This document shows, piece after piece, positions 35,623-42,922 of a stretch of DNA of 64,000 bases. Position numbers and translations under genes: made by a program. The stretch spans positions 62,001 to 126,000 of the forward strand of contig NZ_MBEU01000010.1 of assembly GCF_001954275.1 (NCBI RefSeq), given 5' to 3'. Under the pieces are notes generated by a model that was given only the letters and a program-made list of their open reading frames with translations, searched no databases and was not told the DNA's origin. How positions within the stretch are numbered: the stretch's first letter is position 1; each line of letters begins with the position of its first letter. The stretch is from Mycobacterium sp. IS-836. GTDB taxonomy: Bacteria > Actinomycetota > Actinomycetes > Mycobacteriales > Mycobacteriaceae.

Positions 35623-36560
35623 GCGCGCCGCGTCCGCGCTTGGTCATCGTCGACGGCGTGCCGATGTCGGCGTTGGTCGCCGAACCCACCGCGGGGCCCA
35701 AGGCCGTTATCGTGGCGATTCACGGCGGCGGCACCACCGCCCTGTATTTCGACTGCCCGGGCCACCCGTCGCTTTCGTTGCTGCGGACCGGCGCGGCGGC
35801 CGGATTCACCGTGGTAGCTCTCGATCGGCCCGGATATGGCAGCTCCGCTCCCTATCCCGAGGCGGTGGCCCAGCCGGAACAGCGGGTCAACCTTGCCTAC
35901 GGCGCGGTGGATCGCATCCTCGGCCAAAAACCGCGTGGCGCTGGCCTTTTCGTCATGGGACATTCGGGCGGCTGCGAACTCACCATGCGCATGGCCGCCG
36001 ACGACCAACGCGGCGCCCATCTGCTCGGCATCGAATTGGCAGGCACCGGCCGGCACTGGCACCCCGCGGCCCGAGAGCTGCTCAAGACGGCGACCCGGCA
36101 AAGCCGCCCGGCCGGCATGCGCGAACTGCTGTGGAGCCCGGAGCGGCTATACCCGCCCGAGGTGCTGTCCGGGGCCACGGTTTATCCGGGGGCGCCACCC
36201 TATGAAGACATGATGGTGTCCAACTGGGCCCGCCAAGACTTCCCCGCGCTCGCTCCCGCCGTGCGCGTCCCGGTGCACTTCAGCATCGCGGAGTACGAAA
36301 GAGTCTGGCAGACCGATGATTCGGCGTTGGCCGAGATCGCCGCGATGTTCTCCGGTGCGCCACGGTTCGCCGTGCACCGTCAACCCGACGCGGGACACAA
36401 CATGAGCCTCGGCTACACCGCGCCCGACTACCACGCGGCGGTCCTCTCGTTCGCGGAGGAATGTGTGGCGGCTGCTCCCTCGAGCGTGACGCCACAGTCA
36501 CTCTCGGACTCGAACGTGACTGTGGCGTCACGCTCGGCGGAGGAAGAGGAGGCCGGATGA
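35619..36560 (+). CDS. Alpha/beta hydrolase
   Basis: A 313-residue alpha/beta-hydrolase with the oxyanion region AIHGGGTTALYFD, the segment LDRPGYGSSAPYP, the nucleophile in GHSGGCE, and the histidine in DAGHNMSLGY near the C-terminus. The final 30 or so residues are low-complexity (APSSVTPQSLSDSN, then SRSAEEEE) and are encoded by the palindromic element at 36481-36536, so they are probably not part of the original fold. It overlaps the upstream fusion gene and the downstream dehydrogenase gene by four bases each, so all lie in one operon. Confidence 0.87.
   Translation: MSAPRPRLVIVDGVPMSALVAEPTAGPKAVIVAIHGGGTTALYFDCPGHPSLSLLRTGAAAGFTVVALDRPGYGSSAPYPEAVAQPEQRVNLAYGAVDRILGQKPRGAGLFVMGHSGGCELTMRMAADDQRGAHLLGIELAGTGRHWHPAARELLKTATRQSRPAGMRELLWSPERLYPPEVLSGATVYPGAPPYEDMMVSNWARQDFPALAPAVRVPVHFSIAEYERVWQTDDSALAEIAAMFSGAPRFAVHRQPDAGHNMSLGYTAPDYHAAVLSFAEECVAAAPSSVTPQSLSDSNVTVASRSAEEEEAG
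36481..36536. repeat. 56-bp palindromic element inside the hydrolase 3' end
   Basis: Two perfect 21-base arms (36481-36501 and 36516-36536) around a 14-base loop, beginning CGAGCGTGA and ending TCACGCTCG. A second element of exactly the same length with the same termini lies at 39737-39792. It may be a small dispersed repeat (REP- or MITE-like) that landed in the gene and was absorbed into its C-terminus. It could also form a strong RNA hairpin. Confidence 0.75.
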
Positions 36561-37372
36561 AAGTCGGATTCATCGGGCTGGGCAGTCAGGGCGGCCCCAT
36601 GGCACGCCGAATCGTCGAGAGCGGCTACGAGACGACACTATGGGCGCGCAGGCCCGCGGCGCTCGAGCCGTTCGCCGACACCGCGGCGAAGGTCGCCGAA
36701 TCGCCGGCCGAACTCGCCTCCGCCAGCGACCTGGTCTGCCTGTGCGTCGTCGGCGACTCCGACATCGAGGAACTCACCACCGGCCAACACGGCCTGCTCA
36801 ACGCGATGAAACCCGGCGGCGTCATCGCGGTGCACAGCACCGTGCACCCCGACACCTGCCGGAAACTCGCCAAAGATGCCGCCGCCCAAGGTGTTTCGAT
36901 CATCGATGCACCGGTAAGCGGCGGCGGCGGGGCGGCCGAACAGCGGCGCCTGCTGGTGATGGTCGGTGGCGACGCCGACATCGTCGAGCGCTGCCGTCCG
37001 GTCTTCGAAACCTACGCCGATCCCGTCGTCCACCTCGGCGAGCTGGGCTCCGGGCAAACCACCAAGCTGCTGAACAACCTGCTGTTCACCGCGAACCTCG
37101 CAACGGCGGCCGCCACCCTCTCGCTGGGCCAGGCACTCGGCATCTCCCCGGACCGGCTCACCGAGGTCGTCTCGCGCAGCAGCGGAAACAGCTTCGCGCT
37201 CAACACCCTTGGCGGGGTCGGCGGCCTGGAAAGGCTTGCCCCCTTGGCGGGCACGCTGCTGCAAAAGGACGTCCGCCTCGTCGTCGACCTCGCCGACCAT
37301 GCGGCGGCCGACGGTGGTGCGGTGCTCGACGCGGCCGACGCCGCCCTGACCTTGATGGGGCACCCGCGGTGA
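36557..37372 (+). CDS. 3-Hydroxyisobutyrate dehydrogenase-like oxidoreductase
   Basis: A 271-residue beta-hydroxyacid dehydrogenase with the Rossmann motif GFIGLGSQGGPMARR, the substrate loop DAPVSGGGGAAEQRR, and the lysine region TTKLLNNLLFTAN. It oxidises or reduces a hydroxy acid or an imine with NAD(P). It starts at ATG 36557, overlapping the hydrolase stop, and its own stop overlaps the GTG of a paralogue at 37369. The tandem pair suggests a hetero-oligomer or duplication, but the second copy is frameshifted. Confidence 0.88.
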   Translation: MKVGFIGLGSQGGPMARRIVESGYETTLWARRPAALEPFADTAAKVAESPAELASASDLVCLCVVGDSDIEELTTGQHGLLNAMKPGGVIAVHSTVHPDTCRKLAKDAAAQGVSIIDAPVSGGGGAAEQRRLLVMVGGDADIVERCRPVFETYADPVVHLGELGSGQTTKLLNNLLFTANLATAAATLSLGQALGISPDRLTEVVSRSSGNSFALNTLGGVGGLERLAPLAGTLLQKDVRLVVDLADHAAADGGAVLDAADAALTLMGHPR

Positions 37373-38168
37373 AGGTCGGGTTCGTCGGCGCGGGGCGGAT
37401 GGGCCGCCCGATGGTGGCCCGCCTCGTCGAGGCCGGCCACGATATCACCGCGCTCGGCTCGACCGCCGACAGCGCCGCGAGCTCGAGCGGCTCGGTGCCA
37501 ACGCCGTAACCGACGTCGCCGGGGCCGCGACGCAGGCCGACGTCGTGGTGGTCTGCGTGTTCACCGACGAACAGGTGCGGCAGGTCTGCCTCGACAGCGC
37601 GCTGCTGCACACCATGCCGCCCGGCTCCGTGCTGGTGGTGCACACCACCACCAACCCGAGAACGATCGAGACCATCGCCGCTCGCGCCGGCGACGTCGAA
37701 GTGGTCGATGCACCGGTCAGCGGCGGCCCACACGACATCGCGGCCGGCAAGCTGACGCTGTTCGTGGGAGGCGCCGACGACGCCGTGGCACGAGTGCGGC
37801 CGGCGCTGACCTGCTACGGCGATCCAATCCTGCACGTCGGTCCGTGCGGCGCCGGCCAGAAGGTGAAGCTGGTCAACAATGCGCTGTTCGCGGGGCACAT
37901 CGGGCTACTCGCCGAGGCGATCCGGCTGGGCGGGCGCCTCGGCGTCCCGGAAAAGACCCTGCTCGACGCGCTCCCGCACGGCAGTGCCACCAGCCGGGTC
38001 CTGAACCTCGTCGCGGCGGGCGGCTCGATCGAGGCATTCATCGAGGCCACCGGCGAATTCGTCGGCAAGGACGTCGACGTCGTGCGCGAAATCGTCGAGG
38101 AACGCGGCACCGACCTCGGCGCGCTGGATGAGGCCATCAGCGGCATCAGGGTCACCGGGAAGATCTGA
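37369..38168 (+). pseudogene. 3-Hydroxyisobutyrate dehydrogenase-like gene with a frameshift
   Basis: GTG at 37369 (GTGA overlap with the previous gene) opens a good dehydrogenase N-terminus, GFVGAGRMGRPMVARLVEAG, but that frame stops at 37509. The rest of the protein (GANAVTDVAG, then VVVCVFTDEQVRQ and DAPVSGGPHDIAAGK) continues in another frame, detectable from about 37476 to 38168. One missing base between about 37450 and 37475 would explain the break. The downstream part alone lacks the nucleotide-binding glycines, so it should be non-functional unless this is a sequencing error or programmed shift. No slippery sequence is obvious. Confidence 0.75.
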
Positions 38169-38218
38169 AATGACTGCATGTTGGCCTTTTCGCCGCGCCA
38201 CGAAAGCGCTACCGTTAA

Positions 38219-38246
38219 CGTTACAGTCAGGCGTTCCACTGTAACG
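38219..38246. promoter_or_regulatory. Inverted repeat CGTTACAGT-N10-ACTGTAACG
   Basis: Perfect nine-base arms, 36 bases upstream of the P450 start at 38282, with a further small palindrome CGTTAACG just before it. This is a strong operator candidate for a TetR- or GntR-type regulator. Its sequence differs from the GAGAAT sites, so this P450-ferredoxin pair may be controlled separately. Confidence 0.65.
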
Positions 38247-38281
38247 ATTCCAGCCCCTACCCTCGCCGCTGAGGAGATGCA

Positions 38282-39487
38282 GTGACAAAACCGAAAGTCG
38301 TCTTCGACCCGTTCTCCGAAGAGTTCTTTAACAACCCCTACGAGATCTACCGGCGGATGCGCGAGGATGCGCCGCTCTATTACGACGAGAAGGAGGACTT
38401 CTACGCGCTCACCCGCCATGAGGACGTGGCGGCCGGATTCAAAGACTTCGAGACTTACTCCTCGGCGCGCGGCTGCGACCTCGCGATGGTGCGCAAGGGC
38501 ATACCCGCCGAGCAGAAGTCGATCATCTTCATGGACCCACCGGAGCACCGCCACATGCGCAGCCTGCTCAACAAGGCCTTCACCCCGCGGGCCGTTCAGT
38601 CGCAGCGGGACACGGTCATCGAGGTGATCGAGAAGTACTTGAGCGCTGCCGATCCCGACAACTTCGACGTCGTCCAGGACTTCTCCGGGCCGTTCCCGGT
38701 CGAAGTCATCACCCGCATGGCTGGCGTGCCGGAGGAATACCGCCAGCAGGTGCGGCACTGGATCGACGCGAGCCTGCACCGCGAACCGGGACAGATCGAG
38801 CTCAGCGAAGAGGGGATGCAGGCCAACATCGATACCGCGATGTACTACTTCGGCCTGGTGCAGGAGCGGCGCGAAAACCCGCAAGACGACATGATCAGCA
38901 GGCTTATTGCCGCCGAGATTCCCGGCGATGACGGTCAGCTGCGCAAGCTCGACGATATCGAGATCACCGGCTTCGCCACCCTTTTGGGCGGAGCGGGCGC
39001 CGAGACCGTGACCAAGCTGCTCGGCAACGCGGCTGTGCTCTTCGCGCGTCACCCGGACCAGTGGCAGAAGCTCCTCGATGACCGCGACAAAATCCCGGGG
39101 GCGGTCGAGGAGTTGTTGCGCTACGAAGGCCCGGTCCAATACAACGTCCGCTACACCCTGAAAGAGGCACACGTCAGTGCAGGTGTGATTCCTGCGGGCA
39201 AACCGGTATTCCTTTGCGGCGCTGCGGCGAACCGCGATCCGGACGCATTCACCAACGCCGAAACCTTCGACATCGAGCGCGACCACACCGAGGCACAGCA
39301 CGTCGGCCTCGGATACGGGATTCACAGCTGCCTCGGTGCGGCGTTGGCCCGCCTGGAAAGCAGAATCGCGCTGGAGCGGCTGCTCGACTTCATGCCCCGC
39401 TACGAAGTGAACTGGGACGGCCTGCAGCGCGTCCACATGCAGAACGTCGCGGGGTGGCAGAACGTACCCGTCAAGGTACTGCGGTAA
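38282..39487 (+). CDS. Cytochrome P450
   Basis: A full-length 401-residue P450. The I-helix reads GGAGAETVT, the ExxR motif is ELLR in VEELLRYEGP, and the haem loop is LGYGIHSCLG with Cys350 as ligand. The residue seven before the cysteine is normally Phe but is Leu343 here, which could tune the haem potential. The start at 38282 is a GTG, shortly after GAGGAG. A ferredoxin gene follows 11 bases later, giving a self-contained electron transfer pair. The substrate is unknown. Confidence 0.95.
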   Translation: MTKPKVVFDPFSEEFFNNPYEIYRRMREDAPLYYDEKEDFYALTRHEDVAAGFKDFETYSSARGCDLAMVRKGIPAEQKSIIFMDPPEHRHMRSLLNKAFTPRAVQSQRDTVIEVIEKYLSAADPDNFDVVQDFSGPFPVEVITRMAGVPEEYRQQVRHWIDASLHREPGQIELSEEGMQANIDTAMYYFGLVQERRENPQDDMISRLIAAEIPGDDGQLRKLDDIEITGFATLLGGAGAETVTKLLGNAAVLFARHPDQWQKLLDDRDKIPGAVEELLRYEGPVQYNVRYTLKEAHVSAGVIPAGKPVFLCGAAANRDPDAFTNAETFDIERDHTEAQHVGLGYGIHSCLGAALARLESRIALERLLDFMPRYEVNWDGLQRVHMQNVAGWQNVPVKVLR

Positions 39488-39498
39488 GGAGGACCGCA

Positions 39499-39699
39499 AT
39501 GACGAAGAAGATCGAAGTCGACTGGGGGCTGTGCGAAAGCAACGGCGTCTGCATGGGCATCAATCCCGAGGTCTTTCACCTCGGCGACGACGACATGCTG
39601 ACCGTGTTGCAGGAGGAAGTCACCCCGGAGATCGAGTCGGACGTGCGCGAGGCCGTCCGTCAATGCCCCCGCCAGGCTATCTCCGTCGTCGAGGGCTAG
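39499..39699 (+). CDS. Ferredoxin, single-cluster
   Basis: A 66-residue ferredoxin with CESNGVCMG (C-x5-C) and a later QCPRQAI, the pattern of [3Fe-4S] P450 ferredoxins. The ATG at 39499 follows AAGGAGG closely. It lies 11 bases after the P450 at 38282 and presumably donates electrons to it. The gene is complete and of normal size. Confidence 0.92.
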   Translation: MTKKIEVDWGLCESNGVCMGINPEVFHLGDDDMLTVLQEEVTPEIESDVREAVRQCPRQAISVVEG

Positions 39700-39736
39700 C
39701 TGGGGCGTGTCCCGAGCAAGTGGGCTAGGGCATCGT

Positions 39737-39792
39737 CGAGTGTGAACCTGCTGCGAAATTTTTGCCGATTTTTCGCAATGGCTTCACGCTCG
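39737..39792. repeat. 56-bp palindromic element (second copy type)
   Basis: Begins CGAGTGTGAA and ends TTCACGCTCG, with an inner inverted repeat TGCGAAA-N12-TTTCGCA. It has the same length and termini as the element at 36481 but a different centre. It lies between convergent genes ending at 39699 and 39810, where it could also act as a transcription terminator. Confidence 0.65.
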
Positions 39793-39809
39793 GTGAAAGC
39801 CGCCAGCGA

Positions 39810-40109
39810 TTAGCCACCGAACCCGGCAAGGATGACCGCATTGCAGTCGGCGGCCGCCTGGCGCAGTTTCGCCGCGTTTTGGTAGGCCTCCGATTCGTAC
39901 CAGGCGCGGGCCGCATCGACCGATTCGAACTCCAGAACGACGGTTTGGTCGCCATGCCAGGTGCCCTCGACGACTTCGGGTGCGGTGTCCACGGCGAGGA
40001 TGTTGACACCGCCCATCGCCGCCCCCGCCGCTTTGCCGTAGGCCTTCATGCCTTCCGGGTCCTTGATGGCCTCGGTGAGGATGACATAACCCTTGGGCCC
40101 CTTGGCCAT
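39810..40109 (-). CDS. DUF1330 family protein
   Basis: A 99-residue protein of the DUF1330 family, small dimeric alpha-beta-barrel proteins. The typical YVILTEAIKDPEGMKAYGKA start and the VVLEFESVDAARAWYESEAYQ segment are visible. No catalytic role is established. It is the last gene of the minus-strand P450-ferredoxin unit, 25 bases after the ferredoxin stop. Confidence 0.85.
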   Translation of the reverse strand: MAKGPKGYVILTEAIKDPEGMKAYGKAAGAAMGGVNILAVDTAPEVVEGTWHGDQTVVLEFESVDAARAWYESEAYQNAAKLRQAAADCNAVILAGFGG

Positions 40110-40134
40110 TGAATCTCCCTATCCCCGTGCGTGA

Positions 40135-40323
40135 CTAAATCTTGCTGATCGCCTGTTCCGGGCAGCACTCGATGGCCTCTTCTGTGGCCCCCTCGAATTC
40201 CGTTGGGACCTCGGACGCTATCGCCTCCGCGTAGCCATCGTCGGTCAGGCTGAACACTTCCGGACACAGCGTCGTGCAGACGCCGTGACCGCGGCAGCGC
40301 TGGTCGTCCACTGTGACTTTCAT
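40135..40323 (-). CDS. Ferredoxin, single-cluster
   Basis: A 62-residue ferredoxin, MKVTVDDQRCRGHGVCTTLCPEVF, ending ECCPEQAISKI. The cysteine set supports a [3Fe-4S] or [4Fe-4S] cluster; an extra cysteine precedes the final CP. Its ATG overlaps the P450 stop at 40320 (ATGA), so it is the dedicated electron donor for that P450. Confidence 0.93.
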   Translation of the reverse strand: MKVTVDDQRCRGHGVCTTLCPEVFSLTDDGYAEAIASEVPTEFEGATEEAIECCPEQAISKI

Positions 40324-41591
40324 GCCGGCGTGAACTCCAGATGCAGTTCCGTGAGGCCGCGCAGGATGTACGTCGGAACATATTGATAACGGCGGTCATT
40401 CGCAGGACCATGAAAGCGCTCGTCGATCCTGATGTCCGAAGTCCGGTCGAGCAATCGCTCGATCGCCACCCGTGTTTCGGCTCGCGCCAGCGGTGCACCC
40501 GGGCAGCTGTGGATCCCGCGTCCGAACGAGATGTGCTGGCGAGCATTCTTGCGGCCGGGATCGAATGTGGTCGGGTCTTCGAAGCGGCGCGGGTCCCGGT
40601 TGGCGGCCGCCTGCACCACCATCACCGTGGTGCCCGCGGGCAGGTCGACCCCGCCCACATTGACCGGTACCCGGTTCATCCGGAAGTCGCCCTTGACCGG
40701 GCTCTCGATGCGCAGCGCCTCTTCGATGAAGTTGGGAATCATGCTGCGGTCCTTGCGCAACTGCGCCTGGATGTCGGGACGCTCCCCGAGCGTCTGCAGC
40801 GCGGCGCCGAGCAGCCGCACGGTTGTCTCCTGGCCCGCCGAGAAAACATTGCTGGCGACGCGGGCCACGTCCTCGACCTCGGGTATCGAGCCGTCGGGGT
40901 AGGTGGCGGTCGCCAGGCCGGTCAGCACGTCGTCGCGGGGCGCGCGGCGGCGGTCCCGGACGTAGTCGGAGAAAAGGCCGTAGAGAAATTCCAGCGGGCT
41001 GTGTGACAGCGACTCCTTGCCCGTGCCGCCGATGCCGCCACCCGCGTGCTCGGCGATGCCCTTGACGAACTTGTCACGGTCTTCCAGGGGCACGCCCAGC
41101 AGGTCGGCAATGACGAGCAGCGTGAACGGGCCGGCGAAGCCCTTGATCCATTCGCCGTGGCCGGGTGCCAGGAAATCGTCGAGGGCCTGGTCGGCGAGCG
41201 CCCACATCGCGTCCTCGTTCTCTTTGAGGCGCTTCGGGGTGATCAGCCGCATCAGCAGGGAGCGGTGGTTGGTGTGGGTCGGCGGATCCAGCGTCGGCAG
41301 CTGGTCGCTGAACGGCAGCTCGTCGCGGTGCTGCTCGATCAACTCGGTCACGTCGTCGCCCTCGAGCGGCACCGGGAACCCGGGAAACGGACCGGTCACC
41401 GAGATGCACGAGGAGAAAGTCTCGGCGTCGTTCAGCACGGCACAGGCTTCTTCCCAGCCAGTCACCATCGTGACGCCGTGGTGGGATTCCCGAGTGACCG
41501 GGCATTGTTGCCGCAGAGCCTCGTAGTAGGGGTACGGGTCAGCGATGAGCTCCTTGCCGCGGAAGAAGTCCACCTTGGTGAAGTCGTTCAC
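40320..41591 (-). CDS. Cytochrome P450
   Basis: A 423-residue P450 with the I-helix FSAGQETTVRLL, ExxR as EALR in IEEALRIESP, and the haem loop ISFGRGIHSCPG. I use the GTG at 41591, which has GGAG seven bases upstream, rather than the longer frame to 41615. A degenerate GAGAAT-type operator sits 29 bases upstream. The adjacent ferredoxin and DUF1330 genes are co-transcribed. The substrate is not evident. Confidence 0.95.
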   Translation of the reverse strand: MNDFTKVDFFRGKELIADPYPYYEALRQQCPVTRESHHGVTMVTGWEEACAVLNDAETFSSCISVTGPFPGFPVPLEGDDVTELIEQHRDELPFSDQLPTLDPPTHTNHRSLLMRLITPKRLKENEDAMWALADQALDDFLAPGHGEWIKGFAGPFTLLVIADLLGVPLEDRDKFVKGIAEHAGGGIGGTGKESLSHSPLEFLYGLFSDYVRDRRRAPRDDVLTGLATATYPDGSIPEVEDVARVASNVFSAGQETTVRLLGAALQTLGERPDIQAQLRKDRSMIPNFIEEALRIESPVKGDFRMNRVPVNVGGVDLPAGTTVMVVQAAANRDPRRFEDPTTFDPGRKNARQHISFGRGIHSCPGAPLARAETRVAIERLLDRTSDIRIDERFHGPANDRRYQYVPTYILRGLTELHLEFTPA

Positions 41592-41619
41592 CGTGTTGCT
41601 CCGTTCGAATCTCAACAGT

Positions 41620-41634
41620 GAGAATGAGCCTCTC
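41620..41634. promoter_or_regulatory. Degenerate GAGAAT-N3-ATTCTC site
   Basis: GAGAAT-GAG-CCTCTC: exact left half and two mismatches in the right half. Its distance to the P450 start (29 bases) matches that of the perfect sites at 3564 and 47821, which supports a functional, weaker operator. Confidence 0.4.
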
Positions 41635-41712
41635 AGAGATGAGTATTACATTTCCACACGGCGTGGTCGTCGTCAAACGGCGACGGAGCTGCTGTCGGAA
41701 TACGGATCCGGG

Positions 41713-42219
41713 CTAGCCGGCGGGCACGAGATCGGCGGCGACCGACGGGCAGGCCAGCAGACCGCTGCGGAAAGTTTCGACGTGATCGATCGAGTCGTGC
41801 GGCATCGCGGCGGCGGCGAGCGCGCGCGCCTTGAATATCTGCGCGGCCGTGCTCAACCGGTGTTGCACCAGGCCGACGCTGCCATCGACCTCGGCCGGCC
41901 ACGTCTCGCCCCACAGGGTGACCTCGGTGACGCCGTGATCCAGGGCCTGCAACACGCCTTGGCGGACCCGCGAGTCGCATCCGAAGAGATCCGCGCCGGC
42001 CGCCAGGGCCTGGGGTCGGGGCCGGGTGTCCATCGAGGCCAGCGCGTCTTCGAGATCGAGTATCTGCACACCGAGGATCTGCAGCGGCCGGTCGTCGGGA
42101 CGGTCGGCGATCAGCACGGTGACGTCCCATCCCGCCATCGCCCGGTCGAAGAGCCACCCGCCGGCGAATCGCACGACGTCGGCGACGTCGCCGGCGACGA
42201 CGTCGAGCCGGTACCTCAA
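41713..42219 (-). CDS. Hypothetical protein coupled to TetR
   Basis: A 168-residue protein of unknown function. It begins at a TTG (42219) that overlaps the TetR stop, an arrangement that supports translational coupling; the longer frame lies inside the TetR gene. The sequence is soluble and alternating, with VRFAGGWLFDRAMAGWDVTVLI, a region DRPLQILGVQILDLEDAL, and several alanine-rich helices. No motif is recognised. Being co-transcribed with its regulator, it might modulate or be controlled with it. Confidence 0.65.
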   Translation of the reverse strand: MRYRLDVVAGDVADVVRFAGGWLFDRAMAGWDVTVLIADRPDDRPLQILGVQILDLEDALASMDTRPRPQALAAGADLFGCDSRVRQGVLQALDHGVTEVTLWGETWPAEVDGSVGLVQHRLSTAAQIFKARALAAAAMPHDSIDHVETFRSGLLACPSVAADLVPAG

Positions 42220-42821
42220 GTCTTGGTCGGCGGCGCGAAGTCCCGCGCCAGCGACTCCGCGTACTCCTTGAACACCTCGGTCAGCGGTATCGAAGGGTTG
42301 AGCAACCATATTGTTTCCATTCCGTGGACGAAGGCGAGAATTTCCACTGCCTTGACGGCGGGGTCTATGTCGGCGCGATACCGGCCGTCGGCCTGACCCA
42401 GCCGGATCAGCTCGGCCACAATGTCGATCGCTTCGCGCTGCCTGGCCAGCATGCGGTCGTGCAGCGGGGCGTCGGGAAGGATGTTTTCGACCAGCAGGAC
42501 GGTGAAAGTGCCCAGCATTTCGGGCGCCCGGTTGAAGCGCTCGGCGACGCGGGCGATCTCGACGAGGAGATCGCCGGCGCGGTCGGCGTGGGTGTCGTCG
42601 TCCAGGTCACGCGCGTCGAGCACGGCATGCAGCAGCTGCTCCTTGGATTCGAAGTGATGCAGCAGCCCCGCCGGCGTGACCCCGGCCTCGCCGGCGATCT
42701 GGGCCAGCGTCGTGTTGCGCCAGCCATTGCGCGTGAGCAGGCGTTGCGCGACGTCGAGGATCCGCTGCTTGCGGTCCTCGCCTTTGGCGAGAAGCGTGTC
42801 GTACCGCCGTGTGACGGGCAC
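42216..42821 (-). CDS. TetR-family transcriptional regulator
   Basis: A 201-residue TetR regulator. The helix-turn-helix lies at about residues 18-62 (RILDVAQRLLTRNGWRNTT, then GEAGVTPAGLLHHFESKEQLL); the C-terminal domain has the family's helical pattern. A 30-base inverted repeat with perfect 12-base arms (42845-42874) begins 24 bases upstream of its start and is almost certainly its operator, implying autoregulation. Targets may include the following hypothetical gene and neighbouring catabolic units. Confidence 0.93.
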   Translation of the reverse strand: MPVTRRYDTLLAKGEDRKQRILDVAQRLLTRNGWRNTTLAQIAGEAGVTPAGLLHHFESKEQLLHAVLDARDLDDDTHADRAGDLLVEIARVAERFNRAPEMLGTFTVLLVENILPDAPLHDRMLARQREAIDIVAELIRLGQADGRYRADIDPAVKAVEILAFVHGMETIWLLNPSIPLTEVFKEYAESLARDFAPPTKT

Positions 42822-42844
42822 CGGACTCCTTGTATCGATCGGTC

Positions 42845-42874
42845 ACCAACCTACTGAACACACAGTAGGTTGGT
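42845..42874. promoter_or_regulatory. TetR operator ACCAACCTACTG-N6-CAGTAGGTTGGT
   Basis: Perfect 12-base arms around a six-base spacer, the longest perfect operator-like repeat in the window, 24 bases upstream of the TetR start and in the short gap after the thiolase gene. Confidence 0.8.
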
Positions 42875-42922
42875 TTGCCGGCTGTGACAAGGGTCTCAAC
42901 CGAGACCGATTCTCGACGGGCT

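Noticed and set aside
37814-39499. 561-codon minus-strand open frame opposite the P450 at 38282
   Set aside because: It covers the promoter and the P450 in antisense and shows no recognisable domain.
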